Shown here: one piece after another, positions 24,430 through 32,601 of the stretch
Position numbering within the stretch: position 1 is the first letter of the stretch
Layout of the letters: every line of letters starts with the position of its first letter
DNA from: an uncultured bacterium
GTDB lineage: Bacteria; Bacillota; Clostridia; Oscillospirales; Oscillospiraceae
DNA length: 64,000 nucleotides
Direction: 5' to 3'
Assembly: GCA_949293245.1 (NCBI GenBank)
Contig: CASFCS010000007.1
Location: 1 to 64,000, forward strand
The notes under the pieces: generated by a model
What the model was told of the DNA's origin: nothing
Databases searched by the model: none
Seen by the model: only the letters and a program-made list of their open reading frames with translations
Translations under genes and position numbers: made by a program

Positions 24430-24870
24430 TCAGCCCTGTCCCTCCTCCCGCTCCAGAAAATAGGTCATGGCGGCCCGGTAGCCGTACAGGCCCAGGCCGC
24501 AGATCTGCCCCACACAGGCGGGGGCGGTGACGCTCTTGTGGCGGAACTCCTCCCGCTGGTGGACGTTGGAGATGTGGACCTCGATGCAGGGCACGTCCAC
24601 CGCCTTCAAAGCATCCAGAATGGCGTAGGAGTAGTGGGTGTACGCCCCGGGATTCATGATGATGGCGTCGTACTCCCCCTGGGCGCCGTGGATGGCGTCG
24701 AGGATGGCCCCCTCGTGGTTGGACTGGAAGCACACCGCCGAGGAGCCGTGGTCTGCGGCAAAGATCTCCAGTTCCCGGCACAGGCTCTCGTAGGTGTTCT
24801 CCCCGTAGATCCCCGGCTCTCGCCGGCCCAGCAGGTTCAGATTGGGCCCGTTGATGATGAGAAATTTCAC
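24430..24870 (-). CDS. aroQ: Type II 3-dehydroquinate dehydratase
   Basis: 146 residues, the usual length. 'INGPNLNLLGRREPGIYG' with the catalytic Tyr/Arg loop, 'QSNHEGAILDAIH', 'IIMNPGAYTHYSYAI' and 'EVHISNVHQREEFR' with the catalytic His are all present. Converts 3-dehydroquinate to 3-dehydroshikimate. The GTG start at 24870 overlaps the aroK stop; GGAGGTG is upstream, inside aroK. Confidence 0.96.
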   Translation of the reverse strand: MKFLIINGPNLNLLGRREPGIYGENTYESLCRELEIFAADHGSSAVCFQSNHEGAILDAIHGAQGEYDAIIMNPGAYTHYSYAILDALKAVDVPCIEVHISNVHQREEFRHKSVTAPACVGQICGLGLYGYRAAMTYFLEREEGQG

Positions 24871-25361
24871 AGCTTCAGCACCTCCAATACCGCCGCCGCC
24901 GTCTCCCGGGGGGTGGGGCGGCTGTCCACAATGTGGTCCGCCCAGGCCAGGTAGACCGGCTCCCGGGCGGCATAGCGGGCCAGAAAGGCCTCCCGGCCCC
25001 CCTGGCCCAGGGGGCGGCCCGCCATGGACACGCCGTCATAGATCTCCCCCGGGTCCCGCCGGAGAAAGACCACCCTGCCGCTGCCCTTGAGGGGGGCGAT
25101 GGCCCCCTCCCGGGTGGGCAGGCCTCCGCCGCAGGCCACCACCAGGTCCTGCCGCCCGGCCAGCTCCTCCGCCGCGTCCCGCTCCCGGTCCCGGAAGAAG
25201 TCCTCCCCCTCCGAAGCGAAGAGGTCAGGAATGGAGCGGCCCAGTGCCGCCTCAATATACTGGTCGGTATCCACAAAGGCCCGCCCCAGCTCCTCCGCCA
25301 GGAGGGACCCCACGGTGGACTTGCCGCACCCCATCATGCCGATGAGGACGATATTTTCCAT
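24867..25361 (-). CDS. aroK: Shikimate kinase
   Basis: 164 residues. P-loop 'LIGMMGCGKSTVGSLLAEEL', 'FVDTDQYIE' (Mg/shikimate Asp), 'GEDFFRDRERDAAEEL' and 'VVACGGGLPTREGA'. Phosphorylates shikimate at the 3-position. Start 12 bases after pheA, with a weak GAGGGGG site. Confidence 0.95.
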   Translation of the reverse strand: MENIVLIGMMGCGKSTVGSLLAEELGRAFVDTDQYIEAALGRSIPDLFASEGEDFFRDRERDAAEELAGRQDLVVACGGGLPTREGAIAPLKGSGRVVFLRRDPGEIYDGVSMAGRPLGQGGREAFLARYAAREPVYLAWADHIVDSRPTPRETAAAVLEVLKL

Positions 25362-25373
25362 ATCCCCGCCCCC

Positions 25374-26507
25374 TCAGTAGTTGCCCAGCACCCGGAAGCT
25401 CTCGCAGGACTGGGTAAGCTCCCGCAGCACCCCGTCCATCTCCGGCCCGTCCAGGTCCCCGGCGAAGTCCACGAAGAAGCGGTACTCCCAGCTGCGCCCC
25501 GGAATGGGGCGGGACTCCAGCTTCATCATATTGAGGCCGGACACGGCAAACACCGACATCACCCGGTGGAGGGTGCCGCACCGGTGGGGCAGGGTAAAGA
25601 GGGCGGAGATCTTCTCCCGGCCCTCCCGCAGCTCCATCACCGGGGAGACCACCACAAAACGGGTGTTGTTCTCCTGGTTGGTGTTGATCCCCCTGGCCAG
25701 CACCGTCAGGCCATAGAGGGCGGCGGCCCGCTCCGAGCAGATGGCCCCCCGCCTTACGTCCCCGCTCCGGGCCACGGTGTGGGCCGCCACGGCGGTGTTC
25801 ACCATGGTGGTGCGCCGCCAGGCGGGGTGGCCGTCCAGGTAGGCCCCGCACTGGAAAAGGCCCTGCTCGTGGGAGCACACCTCCTCCAGGGTGTCCAGAC
25901 CGGCCCCCGGCGGGGCGCACAGGCAGTGCTCCACCCGCACCACCTGCTCCCCCACGATGAAGGCCCCGTACCGGGCCAGCAGATCGTAAACCTGATTGAT
26001 TGATCCGGTTGACGAGTTCTCGATGGGCAGTACGCCGTAGTCCGCCCGGCCCTCCTTCAGAGCCAGGAAGATGTCCTCCCACCTCTCTGCCCGGTCCCGG
26101 GGGCAGTTGTCGCCGAAAAAGCGCACCGCGGCCTCCTCCGCCCAGGCCCCGGGCTCCCCCTGGTAGAGGACCCTGGGATTGTCAAGGGGCGTCCGGGCGG
26201 CGGCGCGGGCCTGGATATAATGGGCGAAGTCCGGGTCGTCCTCCTCCACCAGGGTGCGCTGCTGCCGGCGGGAGATACTCATGATGGTCTCAAAGAGCTC
26301 CGTCACATCCCCCCGGAGCGCCTCCTCCACCAGTTGCGCCTTTTTCGCCAGGACCTCCTGCTCCCGCTGGGGGTCCAGCACTGGCAGGCGGTGGGCCACC
26401 TTGTAGGCCCCCACCTCTGCGGTGACCGCCATACGGCGGCGGAACAGGTCGGTAATCTGCCGGTCGATCTGGTCAATCTCCCGGCGCAGCTGCTGCAAAT
26501 CCTCCAT
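25374..26507 (-). CDS. pheA: Bifunctional chorismate mutase / prephenate dehydratase (P-protein)
   Basis: 377 residues. An AroQ-type chorismate mutase domain (about 1–90; 'LRREIDQIDRQITDLFRRRM'), a prephenate dehydratase domain (about 110–285; 'YQGEPGAWAEEAA', 'GVLPIENSSTGSINQVYDLL', 'NTNQENNTRFVVVSP') and a C-terminal ACT domain for feedback by phenylalanine ('SALFTLPHRCGTLHRVMSVF', 'LESRPIPGRSWEYRFFVDF'). Leads chorismate to phenylpyruvate. The ATG at 26507 is preferred, with GAGGTG 6 bases upstream; a GTG at 26516 overlaps that site. Confidence 0.95.
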   Translation of the reverse strand: MEDLQQLRREIDQIDRQITDLFRRRMAVTAEVGAYKVAHRLPVLDPQREQEVLAKKAQLVEEALRGDVTELFETIMSISRRQQRTLVEEDDPDFAHYIQARAAARTPLDNPRVLYQGEPGAWAEEAAVRFFGDNCPRDRAERWEDIFLALKEGRADYGVLPIENSSTGSINQVYDLLARYGAFIVGEQVVRVEHCLCAPPGAGLDTLEEVCSHEQGLFQCGAYLDGHPAWRRTTMVNTAVAAHTVARSGDVRRGAICSERAAALYGLTVLARGINTNQENNTRFVVVSPVMELREGREKISALFTLPHRCGTLHRVMSVFAVSGLNMMKLESRPIPGRSWEYRFFVDFAGDLDGPEMDGVLRELTQSCESFRVLGNY

Positions 26508-26517
26508 GGGCCTCACC

Positions 26518-27576
26518 TCATATCCCTAAGATCTGGCAGGCGGCCAGGGCGGCGGCGGCCTCGATCACCGGCACCGCCCGGGGGACGATGCAGGGGTCGT
26601 GCCGCCCCTGGACCACCAGGGTGGCGTCCGCCCCCGCCGCCATGTCCACCGTCTCCTGGGGCAGGCCGATGGAGGGGGTGGGGCGCATGGTGACGGAGCA
26701 CACCACCGGCATGCCGCTGGTGATGCCCCCGTTGACGCCGCCGGTGTGGTTGGTGCGGGTGCGGACGGTATCCCCGTCCATGTACATGGGGTCGTTGGCC
26801 TGGCTGCCCCGGAGGGCGGCGAAGCCCTCCCCGATGCCGAAGGACACCGATTTCACCCCGGGCACGGCGAACAGCTGCCGGGCAAAGACCCCCTCCACGT
26901 TGTACCCGTAATCCGGCGCCCCCAGCCCGGCGGGGAGGCCCAGCACGGCGCACTCGATCTTTCCCCCCACGGAGTCCTTCTCGCTCCGGGCGGTCAGGAT
27001 GGCCTGGCGCATGGCCTCCCCCGCCCCGTCGTCCAGCACGGGGAAGGGCTTATCCGCCAGGGCGGCCAGGGTCTCCCCCTCCACCGGCCCGGCAGTCCAG
27101 TCCCCGGCGTCCCGGATGCCGGCGATCTCCTTGATATGGGCCCCCACCAGCACCCCCTGCCGGCGCAAAATCAGCTTGGCCACCGCCCCGGCAAACACCA
27201 GGGGGGCGGTGAGCCGGCCGGAGAAGTGGCCGCCCCCCCGGTAGTCGTTGAACCCGCCGTAGCGCACGTGGCCGGTGTAGTCCGCGTGGCCTGGCCGGGC
27301 CAGGTCCTTGGTGCGGGCATAGTCCCCGGAGCGGGTGTCCGTATTCTCAATGACGGCGCACAGGGGCGTGCCGGTGGCCCGCCCCTCAAACACCCCCGAG
27401 AGCACCCGGGGCACGTCCGCCTCCCGCCGGGCGGTGGCGGTGGGGTCCTTCCCCGGGGCCCGGCGGGCCATCTCCCTTGAGATAAAGTCCCAGTCCAGCT
27501 CCAGCCCGGCGGGGACCCCCTCCAGTACCACGCCGATGGCGGGGCCGTGGGACTCCCCGAAAATCACATGCCGCAT
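26518..27576 (-). CDS. aroC: Chorismate synthase, slightly short at the N-terminus
   Basis: FMN-dependent enzyme making chorismate from EPSP. 352 residues. 'FGESHGPAIGVVLEGVPAG', 'RPGHADYTGHVRYG', 'YRGGGHFSGRLTAPLV', 'MRPTPSIGLPQETVD' and 'GRHDPCIVPRAVPVIEA' are canonical. The protein starts MRHVIFGESHG, about eight residues shorter than E. coli AroC, and lacks the usual N-G-x-x-F lead-in. An in-frame TAG three codons upstream of the ATG rules out a longer start. AAAGG precedes the ATG. Confidence 0.95.
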   Translation of the reverse strand: MRHVIFGESHGPAIGVVLEGVPAGLELDWDFISREMARRAPGKDPTATARREADVPRVLSGVFEGRATGTPLCAVIENTDTRSGDYARTKDLARPGHADYTGHVRYGGFNDYRGGGHFSGRLTAPLVFAGAVAKLILRRQGVLVGAHIKEIAGIRDAGDWTAGPVEGETLAALADKPFPVLDDGAGEAMRQAILTARSEKDSVGGKIECAVLGLPAGLGAPDYGYNVEGVFARQLFAVPGVKSVSFGIGEGFAALRGSQANDPMYMDGDTVRTRTNHTGGVNGGITSGMPVVCSVTMRPTPSIGLPQETVDMAAGADATLVVQGRHDPCIVPRAVPVIEAAAALAACQILGI

Positions 27577-27600
27577 AGTATACTACCTTTCAGTTTAAGT

Positions 27601-28845
27601 TTACATGCCCTCCCGCCGGAGCTGTCCTCCCAGCCGGGCGTACTCCTCCCAGAAGTCGGGGTAGGACTTGGCCACGCACTCCGCACCGGTGACGGTGACG
27701 GGTGCTTCGCACCCCGTGGCGGCGATGGCAGCCATCATGGCGATGCGGTGGTCGTTGTGGGCGGAGACCTCCGCCCCGCCGGGGAGGGAGTCCGCCCCCA
27801 CAAAGGTGAGGGAATCCGCCCCCTCCTCCACCTGGGCCCCCAGGGCGGTAAGCACCCGGGTCACGGCGGAGAGCCGGTCGCTCTCCTTCAGGCGCAGCCG
27901 CCCGGCGTTCACCAGCCGGGTGACCTTTCCGCCCCCCCGCAGGGCGGCCATAGCCGCCAGGGGGGGCACCAGGTCGGGGCACTGGGACACGTCGATGTCC
28001 GCCTCCCCCGGCCGGGCCAGGGTCCAGTAGAGTTTGGTGATGATGGCGTCCCCCTGGGCAGACTGGAAGTTGAGCCCCCGGATGTCCAGCCGGCTGTCCA
28101 GAAAGGCGGCGGCGTACCAGAAGGCGGCGTTGGACCAGTCGGCCTCCACCGTCAGCCGGGCGGGGCGGAAGGACAGCCCGCCGGGCAGGTGGTACTGGGG
28201 GGGCTGGGACCGGGCGGCGGGGATGGTCACGCCGAACTGCCCCAGGGCGTCCAGAGTCATGGCGATGTAGTCCCCGCTCTCCAGGGGGGTGGTGGAGCGG
28301 AGGACCGAGGGCCCCTCCAGGAGGGGCAGGGCGAAGAGGAGGCCGGTGAAGAACTGGCTGGACACATTGCCCGGCAGGGCGTATTCCCCCGCCGTCAGCT
28401 CCCCCCTCACCGTGAGGGCCCCGTCCTTCTGCTCATAAAAAATGCCCTTCTCCCGGAAGAGGTCAAAGTAGGGCCCCTGGGGCCGGTCCATCAGCCGCCC
28501 CTGGCCGGTGAACACGCCGCCCCCCCGGAGGGCCAGGGCCACGGGGATGAGGAAGCGCAGGGTGGAGCCCGACTCCCCGCAGTCAAGGCGGGGCAGCTCC
28601 CCGCCCCGCTCCCGCCTGTTCCCCAGGCCGGTGACGGCGATGGCGTCCCCCTCCCGCCGGAAGGAGGCCCCCAGGGCCTCCAGGCAGCGGATGGTGGCCG
28701 AAATGTCCTGGGACAGCGCCACGTTGGAAAGCACGCTCTCCCCCTCCGCCAGGGCGGCGGCGATGAGGAGGCGGTGGGCCTGGGACTTGCTGGGGGGCGG
28801 GGTCACCGCCCCCTTGAGAAGCCCCGGGGTGATGGTGATGTTCAT
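27601..28845 (-). CDS. aroA: 3-phosphoshikimate 1-carboxyvinyltransferase (EPSP synthase)
   Basis: 414 residues. 'VTPPPSKSQAHRLLIAAALAEG' holds the Lys-Ser substrate motif. 'DCGESGSTLRFLIPVALAL', 'GNVSSQFFTGLLFALPLL' and 'LRLKESDRLSAVTRVL' are also conserved, as is 'HNDHRIAMMAAIAA'. Joins PEP to shikimate 3-phosphate. The ATG overlaps the aroB stop by 4 bases. Confidence 0.96.
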   Translation of the reverse strand: MNITITPGLLKGAVTPPPSKSQAHRLLIAAALAEGESVLSNVALSQDISATIRCLEALGASFRREGDAIAVTGLGNRRERGGELPRLDCGESGSTLRFLIPVALALRGGGVFTGQGRLMDRPQGPYFDLFREKGIFYEQKDGALTVRGELTAGEYALPGNVSSQFFTGLLFALPLLEGPSVLRSTTPLESGDYIAMTLDALGQFGVTIPAARSQPPQYHLPGGLSFRPARLTVEADWSNAAFWYAAAFLDSRLDIRGLNFQSAQGDAIITKLYWTLARPGEADIDVSQCPDLVPPLAAMAALRGGGKVTRLVNAGRLRLKESDRLSAVTRVLTALGAQVEEGADSLTFVGADSLPGGAEVSAHNDHRIAMMAAIAATGCEAPVTVTGAECVAKSYPDFWEEYARLGGQLRREGM

Positions 28846-29945
28846 GTCCCGTCCCTCCCGCACAGGGCGGACAGGGCCGAGAGCACGTCCGCCTTTTTCA
28901 TCTTCACCGGCAGGGCCTTCCCCATCTCCTCCAGGAAGATCATGGTGATGTCCCCCCCGGTGCCCTTCTTGTCCAGGCCGATGGTGTCCTCCACCACCGG
29001 CCAGTCCTCCCCGGTCAGGGGAATGGCGGTGGGCAGGCCGAAGGCGGCCAGCAGCCCCTCCAGGGCCGCCAGGTCCCCCGCCAGCCCGGGGGCCACCCCC
29101 AGCTCCATCTCCAGCCGGAGGGCGGCGCACATACCGGCGGCCACCCCCTGGCCATGGGTCCAGATCTGGTAGTTGCCCACCTTCTCAAAGGCGTGGCCCA
29201 CGGTGTGGCCGAAGTTGAGGGCCATCCGCTCCCCGGTGTCCCGCTCGTCGGCCTCCACTACCTTCCGTTTTATATCGCAGCAGGTATACAGAACGTGTTC
29301 AATCTCCTCCATAATCTCCCGCCGGCCGGGCCGCTGGAGCAGGAAGGAGAAGAAATCCGCGTCCCGGATGCAGCCGTATTTGATGACCTCCGCCATGCCG
29401 TCGGCAAAGACGGCGTCGGGCAGGGTGTTCAGGGTGTCCGGGTCCATCAGCACCAGCCGGGGCTGCCAGAAGGCCCCCGCCAGGTTCTTGCCGTGCTGGA
29501 GGTCGATGGCCACCTTGCCCCCCACGGAGGAGTCCACCTGGGAGAGCAGAGTGGTGGGGATCTGGACAAAGTCCACCCCCCGCAGGACGGTGGCGGCGGC
29601 AAAGCCCGCCAGGTCCCCCACCACGCCCCCGCCCAGGGCCACCACGGCGTCGGTGCGGGTGAGGCCGAAGTCCATCATGTTCTCCCACAGCTCCGCCAGC
29701 CGGGCGGCGGACTTGGAGGCCTCCCCCGCCGGGATCTCCCCCACGGCGGTCTCGAACCCCGCCGCCTCCAGGCCGGGGATCACCTGCCTGAGGTACAAAG
29801 GGGCCACGTTGGAGTCGGTCACCACAAACAGCCGCTTTGTCCGGGGCAGGGCGGCGCGGCACAGCTCCCCCGCCCGGGGGAGGAGGCCCCGCTCCATCAA
29901 AATGTCATAGCTTCGCCCCGGCAGGGCCACGCGCAGGGTTCTCAC
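28842..29945 (-). CDS. aroB: 3-dehydroquinate synthase
   Basis: 367 residues, NAD- and metal-dependent. 'VVALGGGVVGDLAGFAAATVLRG', 'QIPTTLLSQVDSSVGGKVAID', 'GMAEVIKYGCI', 'LNFGHTVGHAFE' (metal His) and 'LDKKGTGGDITMIFL' are all present. Converts DAHP to 3-dehydroquinate. The start is GTG at 29945 with GGAAGGAG upstream. Starts 26 bases after aroF. Confidence 0.96.
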   Translation of the reverse strand: MRTLRVALPGRSYDILMERGLLPRAGELCRAALPRTKRLFVVTDSNVAPLYLRQVIPGLEAAGFETAVGEIPAGEASKSAARLAELWENMMDFGLTRTDAVVALGGGVVGDLAGFAAATVLRGVDFVQIPTTLLSQVDSSVGGKVAIDLQHGKNLAGAFWQPRLVLMDPDTLNTLPDAVFADGMAEVIKYGCIRDADFFSFLLQRPGRREIMEEIEHVLYTCCDIKRKVVEADERDTGERMALNFGHTVGHAFEKVGNYQIWTHGQGVAAGMCAALRLEMELGVAPGLAGDLAALEGLLAAFGLPTAIPLTGEDWPVVEDTIGLDKKGTGGDITMIFLEEMGKALPVKMKKADVLSALSALCGRDGT

Positions 29946-29971
29946 AGCGGTCCACTCCTTCCCCTGGTTTC

Positions 29972-31012
29972 TCAGAAGTACATTTCTCTATATTTTACCC
30001 CATTTTTGGTGGCCAGGTCAACCATGGACCCCACCTTCTCCATGAGGGCGTCGAACTTCTCCGGGGTCAGGGACTGGGGCCCGTCGCACTTGGCGTGGAG
30101 GGGGTCGTTGTGCACCTCAATGATGAGGCCGTCCGCCCCGGCGGCAATGGCCGCCATGGCCAGGGGCTCCACCATCCAGTGCTTGCCTGCGGCGTGGGAG
30201 GGGTCCACAATAATAGGCAGGTGGCTCATGCGCTTCACCGCCGGAATGGCGGACACATCCAGGGTGTTGCGGGTGTAGGTCTCGAAGGTGCGCACCCCCC
30301 GCTCACAGAGGATCACGTTCTCATTGCCCCCGGCCATGATATACTCAGCGGACATGATCCACTCCTCGTAGGTGTTGGACAGGCCCCGCTTGAGCAAGAT
30401 GGGCTTGGACATCTTGCCCACCTCCTTGAGGAGGTCGAAGTTCTGCATGTTCCGGGCGCCGATCTGCACCAGGTCCACCTTCTCCTCGAAGATCTCGCAG
30501 TACTTGGGGCTCATAAGCTCGGTGACGATGGGCAGCCCCGTGGCCGCCCGGGCCTCCTCCAGCAGCGCCAGGCCGTCCAGCCCCATGCCCTGGAAGGCGT
30601 AGGGGGAGGTGCGGGGCTTGAAAGCGCCCCCCCGCAGCAGCTTGGCGCCGGATGCCTTCACGTCCCGGGCCACCTCCACCACCTGCTCCTTGGACTCCAC
30701 GGAGCAGGGGCCGGCGATGACGGCGAAGTTGCCCCCGCCGATGGGCACCCCGGCCACATCCACCACGGTGTCCTGGGGGTGGAACTTCCGGTTTGCCTTC
30801 TTATAGGGCTCCTGCACCCGCATAACCCGCTCCACGCTGGGCTCCATCTCCAGCATGTGGATGTCCAGGTGGGTGGTGTCGCCCACCAGGCCCAGAATGG
30901 AACACCCAACGCCGTTGGTGATGCCCACGGATACCTTTTCCTTCTCCTCCAGCTGTCGGGCCAGGCGCTGGATCTCCTCCTGGCTGGTGTGGGGTTTCAT
31001 GACGATGACCAT
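29972..31012 (-). CDS. aroF: 3-deoxy-7-phosphoheptulonate (DAHP) synthase, type I-beta
   Basis: First committed step: PEP plus erythrose 4-phosphate to DAHP. 346 residues. An N-terminal ferredoxin-like regulatory domain (about 1–75; 'MVIVMKPHTSQEEIQRLARQ') is typical of aromatic-inhibited enzymes, followed by the barrel with 'FAVIAGPCSVES', 'GAKLLRGGAFKPRTSPYAFQ', 'QIGARNMQNFDLL', 'ILLKRGLSNTYEEW' and 'PIIVDPSHAAGK'. AAAGGAAGG precedes the ATG. First gene of the aro operon, behind a ~290-nt leader with a peptide and terminator, so both enzyme and transcript are probably controlled by aromatic amino acids. Confidence 0.95.
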   Translation of the reverse strand: MVIVMKPHTSQEEIQRLARQLEEKEKVSVGITNGVGCSILGLVGDTTHLDIHMLEMEPSVERVMRVQEPYKKANRKFHPQDTVVDVAGVPIGGGNFAVIAGPCSVESKEQVVEVARDVKASGAKLLRGGAFKPRTSPYAFQGMGLDGLALLEEARAATGLPIVTELMSPKYCEIFEEKVDLVQIGARNMQNFDLLKEVGKMSKPILLKRGLSNTYEEWIMSAEYIMAGGNENVILCERGVRTFETYTRNTLDVSAIPAVKRMSHLPIIVDPSHAAGKHWMVEPLAMAAIAAGADGLIIEVHNDPLHAKCDGPQSLTPEKFDALMEKVGSMVDLATKNGVKYREMYF

Positions 31013-31091
31013 ATTGTTTGCCTTCCTTTCTTGATTCCCGCGGGGACTGGGTTGAGAGGCACCGATCCTGGGCCCCGGCGTATAAGCACAT

Positions 31092-31126
31092 AAAAAGAGG
31101 CCCATTGAACGTGTCAATGAGCCTCT
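31092..31126 (-). terminator. Attenuator terminator upstream of aroF
   Basis: 13-bp stem AGAGGCTCATTGA / TCAATGGGCCTCT (one G·U) with a 5-nt loop, followed by TTTTTAT on the minus strand. It lies 30 bases after the leader peptide stop and 80 bases before aroF, so it must be read through for the aro operon to be expressed. Confidence 0.9.
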
Positions 31127-31147
31127 GGCAGTACAAAAAATACCAAT

Positions 31148-31166
31148 GACCTGATTTATTCAGGCC
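31148..31166 (-). promoter_or_regulatory. Hairpin overlapping the leader peptide stop codon
   Basis: RNA stem GGCCUGA / UCAGGUC (7 bp, one G·U), loop AUAAA, containing the UAA stop. A ribosome at the stop would disrupt it, so it may be one of the alternative structures or a pause hairpin. Confidence 0.55.
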
Positions 31167-31278
31167 GCAAACTCACCGCGCGCGTTCTCCGTTTTTCCAT
31201 GGCAAAATAGCCGGCCTCGGTAAATCGAGCCCAGCCATAGAAAAAGGAGTATCCGCTTGTGGCGATGGAGTTGTGCAT
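31156..31278 (-). CDS. Aromatic-rich leader peptide of the aro operon
   Basis: 40 codons from ATG (31278) to TAA (31156), with GAGGT 6 bases upstream. Residues 10–25 include Y, F, F, Y, W, F, Y and F (for example YSFFYGWARF), so half of that 16-residue stretch is aromatic. It is transcribed from a consensus promoter 30 bases upstream and is followed by an intrinsic terminator before aroF. Ribosome stalling at these codons when Phe, Tyr or Trp is scarce would be expected to prevent terminator formation, as in classical trp/phe attenuation. A basic tail (MEKRRTRAVSLRPE) follows. Function is inferred from layout. Confidence 0.88.
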   Translation of the reverse strand: MHNSIATSGYSFFYGWARFTEAGYFAMEKRRTRAVSLRPE

Positions 31279-31307
31279 ACCCAACCTCACAGTTTTGGAA
31301 TGGCCTG

Positions 31308-31336
31308 ATTATACTCCATCCCTCCGGGAAATGCAA
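31308..31336 (-). promoter_or_regulatory. Promoter of the aro operon
   Basis: Minus strand TTGCAT (31331–31336), 17 bases, TATAAT (31308–31313). Predicted start about 31300, 20–25 bases before the leader peptide ATG. Confidence 0.88.
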
Positions 31337-31362
31337 CCCCCCAGACGCAGGTTTTTCCTGCC

Positions 31363-31391
31363 TTGACTTTCCACCTGGGAGACGGTATGCT
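31363..31391 (+). promoter_or_regulatory. Promoter of the mutarotase-like gene
   Basis: TTGACT (31363–31368), 17 bases, TATGCT (31386–31391), divergent from the aro promoter. Confidence 0.7.
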
Positions 31392-31465
31392 TAACATTGA
31401 CCATATGTTTCCTGCTCTCCCCGGCGGGCCGGCGGGCCCATTGATTTTCGGAAAGGAGTTTTGGC

Positions 31466-32347
31466 ATGCTGTACATTTTGGAACACGGCGGACTGACCCT
31501 GGCGGTCTCCTCCCACGGGGCGGAGGTGCAGTCCCTCCAGGGCCTGGGCCGGGAGTGGATCTGGAGCGGCGACGCCGCGGTGTGGGGCCGCCACGCCCCC
31601 CTCTGCTTCCCCTGGTGCGGCCGCTTCAATGACGGCCACTTTGTGGTGGACGGCAAGCGGTACGAGGAGGTGTCCCACGGCTTTGGCCGGGACATGGAGC
31701 ACACCCTGGTGGATCAGAGCGATAACAGCCTCACCTTCCGCCTGACCTCCTCCCCCGAGACCCTCTCCCGGTATCCCTGGCCCTTCATCCTGGAGACCTG
31801 CCACAAGCTGGAGGGCACCACCCTGTCCACCACCTGCACCGTCACCAACGTGGGGGACACCCCCATGCCCTTCCAGATCGGCTTCCACTTCGCCTTCGCC
31901 ATGCCCCTGGCCCCCAGCCTGGCCACCAACGACCACCGGGTGGTTTTTGACTGCGCCGAAGAGGCGGAGGAGATCACGGTGCAGCCCCCCGGCCTGGTGA
32001 TCGGCCGGGAGCCCCGGTTCACCGGACAGACCTATGTGGAGCTCACGGACCACATTTTTGACAACGACTCCATCTGCCTCACCGGCCTGAAGTCCGCCAA
32101 GTTCCGCCTGGATTCGGACAAGTGCGACCACGCCCTGGAGGTAGGCACCGCCGGCTTCCCCTATGTGCTGCTGTGGTCCAAGCCCGGCCCCATGCGCTTT
32201 TTGTGCATCGAGCCCTGGCACGGCCTGCCCGACGCCGCCCAGTGCGACCACGACCCCTTCCACCGCCCGGGGATCAACGTGCTCCAGCCCGGGGCTACCT
32301 TCCAGACCACCCACACCGTCCACCTGGTGGACAAGACCAAGGAATAA
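31466..32347 (+). CDS. Aldose 1-epimerase (galactose mutarotase)-like protein
   Basis: 293 residues with the β-sandwich mutarotase pattern: 'LAVSSHGAEVQSLQGLGREWIW', 'WGRHAPLCFPWCGRFND', 'SHGFGRDMEHTL' (His), 'PFQIGFHFAFAMPL' (second His) and a late acidic 'CIEPWHGLPDA' (catalytic Glu). It resembles the LacX/YeaD-like branch more than GalM, so the sugar is uncertain. AAAGGAG lies 8 bases before the ATG. Single-gene unit between its own promoter and a terminator. Confidence 0.88.
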   Translation: MLYILEHGGLTLAVSSHGAEVQSLQGLGREWIWSGDAAVWGRHAPLCFPWCGRFNDGHFVVDGKRYEEVSHGFGRDMEHTLVDQSDNSLTFRLTSSPETLSRYPWPFILETCHKLEGTTLSTTCTVTNVGDTPMPFQIGFHFAFAMPLAPSLATNDHRVVFDCAEEAEEITVQPPGLVIGREPRFTGQTYVELTDHIFDNDSICLTGLKSAKFRLDSDKCDHALEVGTAGFPYVLLWSKPGPMRFLCIEPWHGLPDAAQCDHDPFHRPGINVLQPGATFQTTHTVHLVDKTKE

Positions 32348-32353
32348 CAAAAA

Positions 32354-32383
32354 AATGCTCCGGAACTCAGGTTCCGGAGCATT
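32354..32383 (+). terminator. Terminator of the mutarotase-like gene (copy 1 of a duplicated hairpin)
   Basis: Perfect 13-bp arms AATGCTCCGGAAC / GTTCCGGAGCATT, loop TCAG, then CTTTGTTTTT. An identical 30-bp block recurs at 32603–32632. Confidence 0.9.
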
Positions 32384-32601
32384 CTTTGTTTTTAGGCTGT
32401 TAAAAAAGCCCTCGGCAGAGTTTTGCCGCCCGGAGGCGGCAAAATAAGATTGAATCCGTTTTTTCCGGGGACATGTGCCTCGGAAAAAACACCTCTCAGC
32501 CCGCAAGCGTGCGAGCAACGCGAGTGCGACGCAGCGGGCTGCCTCTCCTCAAAAAAATGCTTGCATTTTTTTGAAGCGTGTCGACTTGTTCGACACGCTG
32601 A
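32384..32601. repeat. Hairpin-packed spacer between the mutarotase-like gene and accA
   Basis: No gene is seen. Five more stem-loops lie in tandem: 32421–32444 (TTTTGCCGCC/GGCGGCAAAA), 32458–32490 (13-base arms, one mismatch), 32497–32541 (8-base outer stem), 32551–32572 (AAAAAAATGC/GCATTTTTTT, 2-nt loop) and 32575–32599 (AGCGTGTCGA/TCGACACGCT). The block is bounded by two identical terminators. It may be a small non-autonomous repeat element or stacked terminators. Confidence 0.7.

Noticed and set aside
31013..31300. T-box instead of leader-peptide attenuation before aroF
   Set aside because: No TGGnACCGCG-type T-box sequence or stem I structure was seen, and the aromatic-rich frame with ribosome site explains the leader better.
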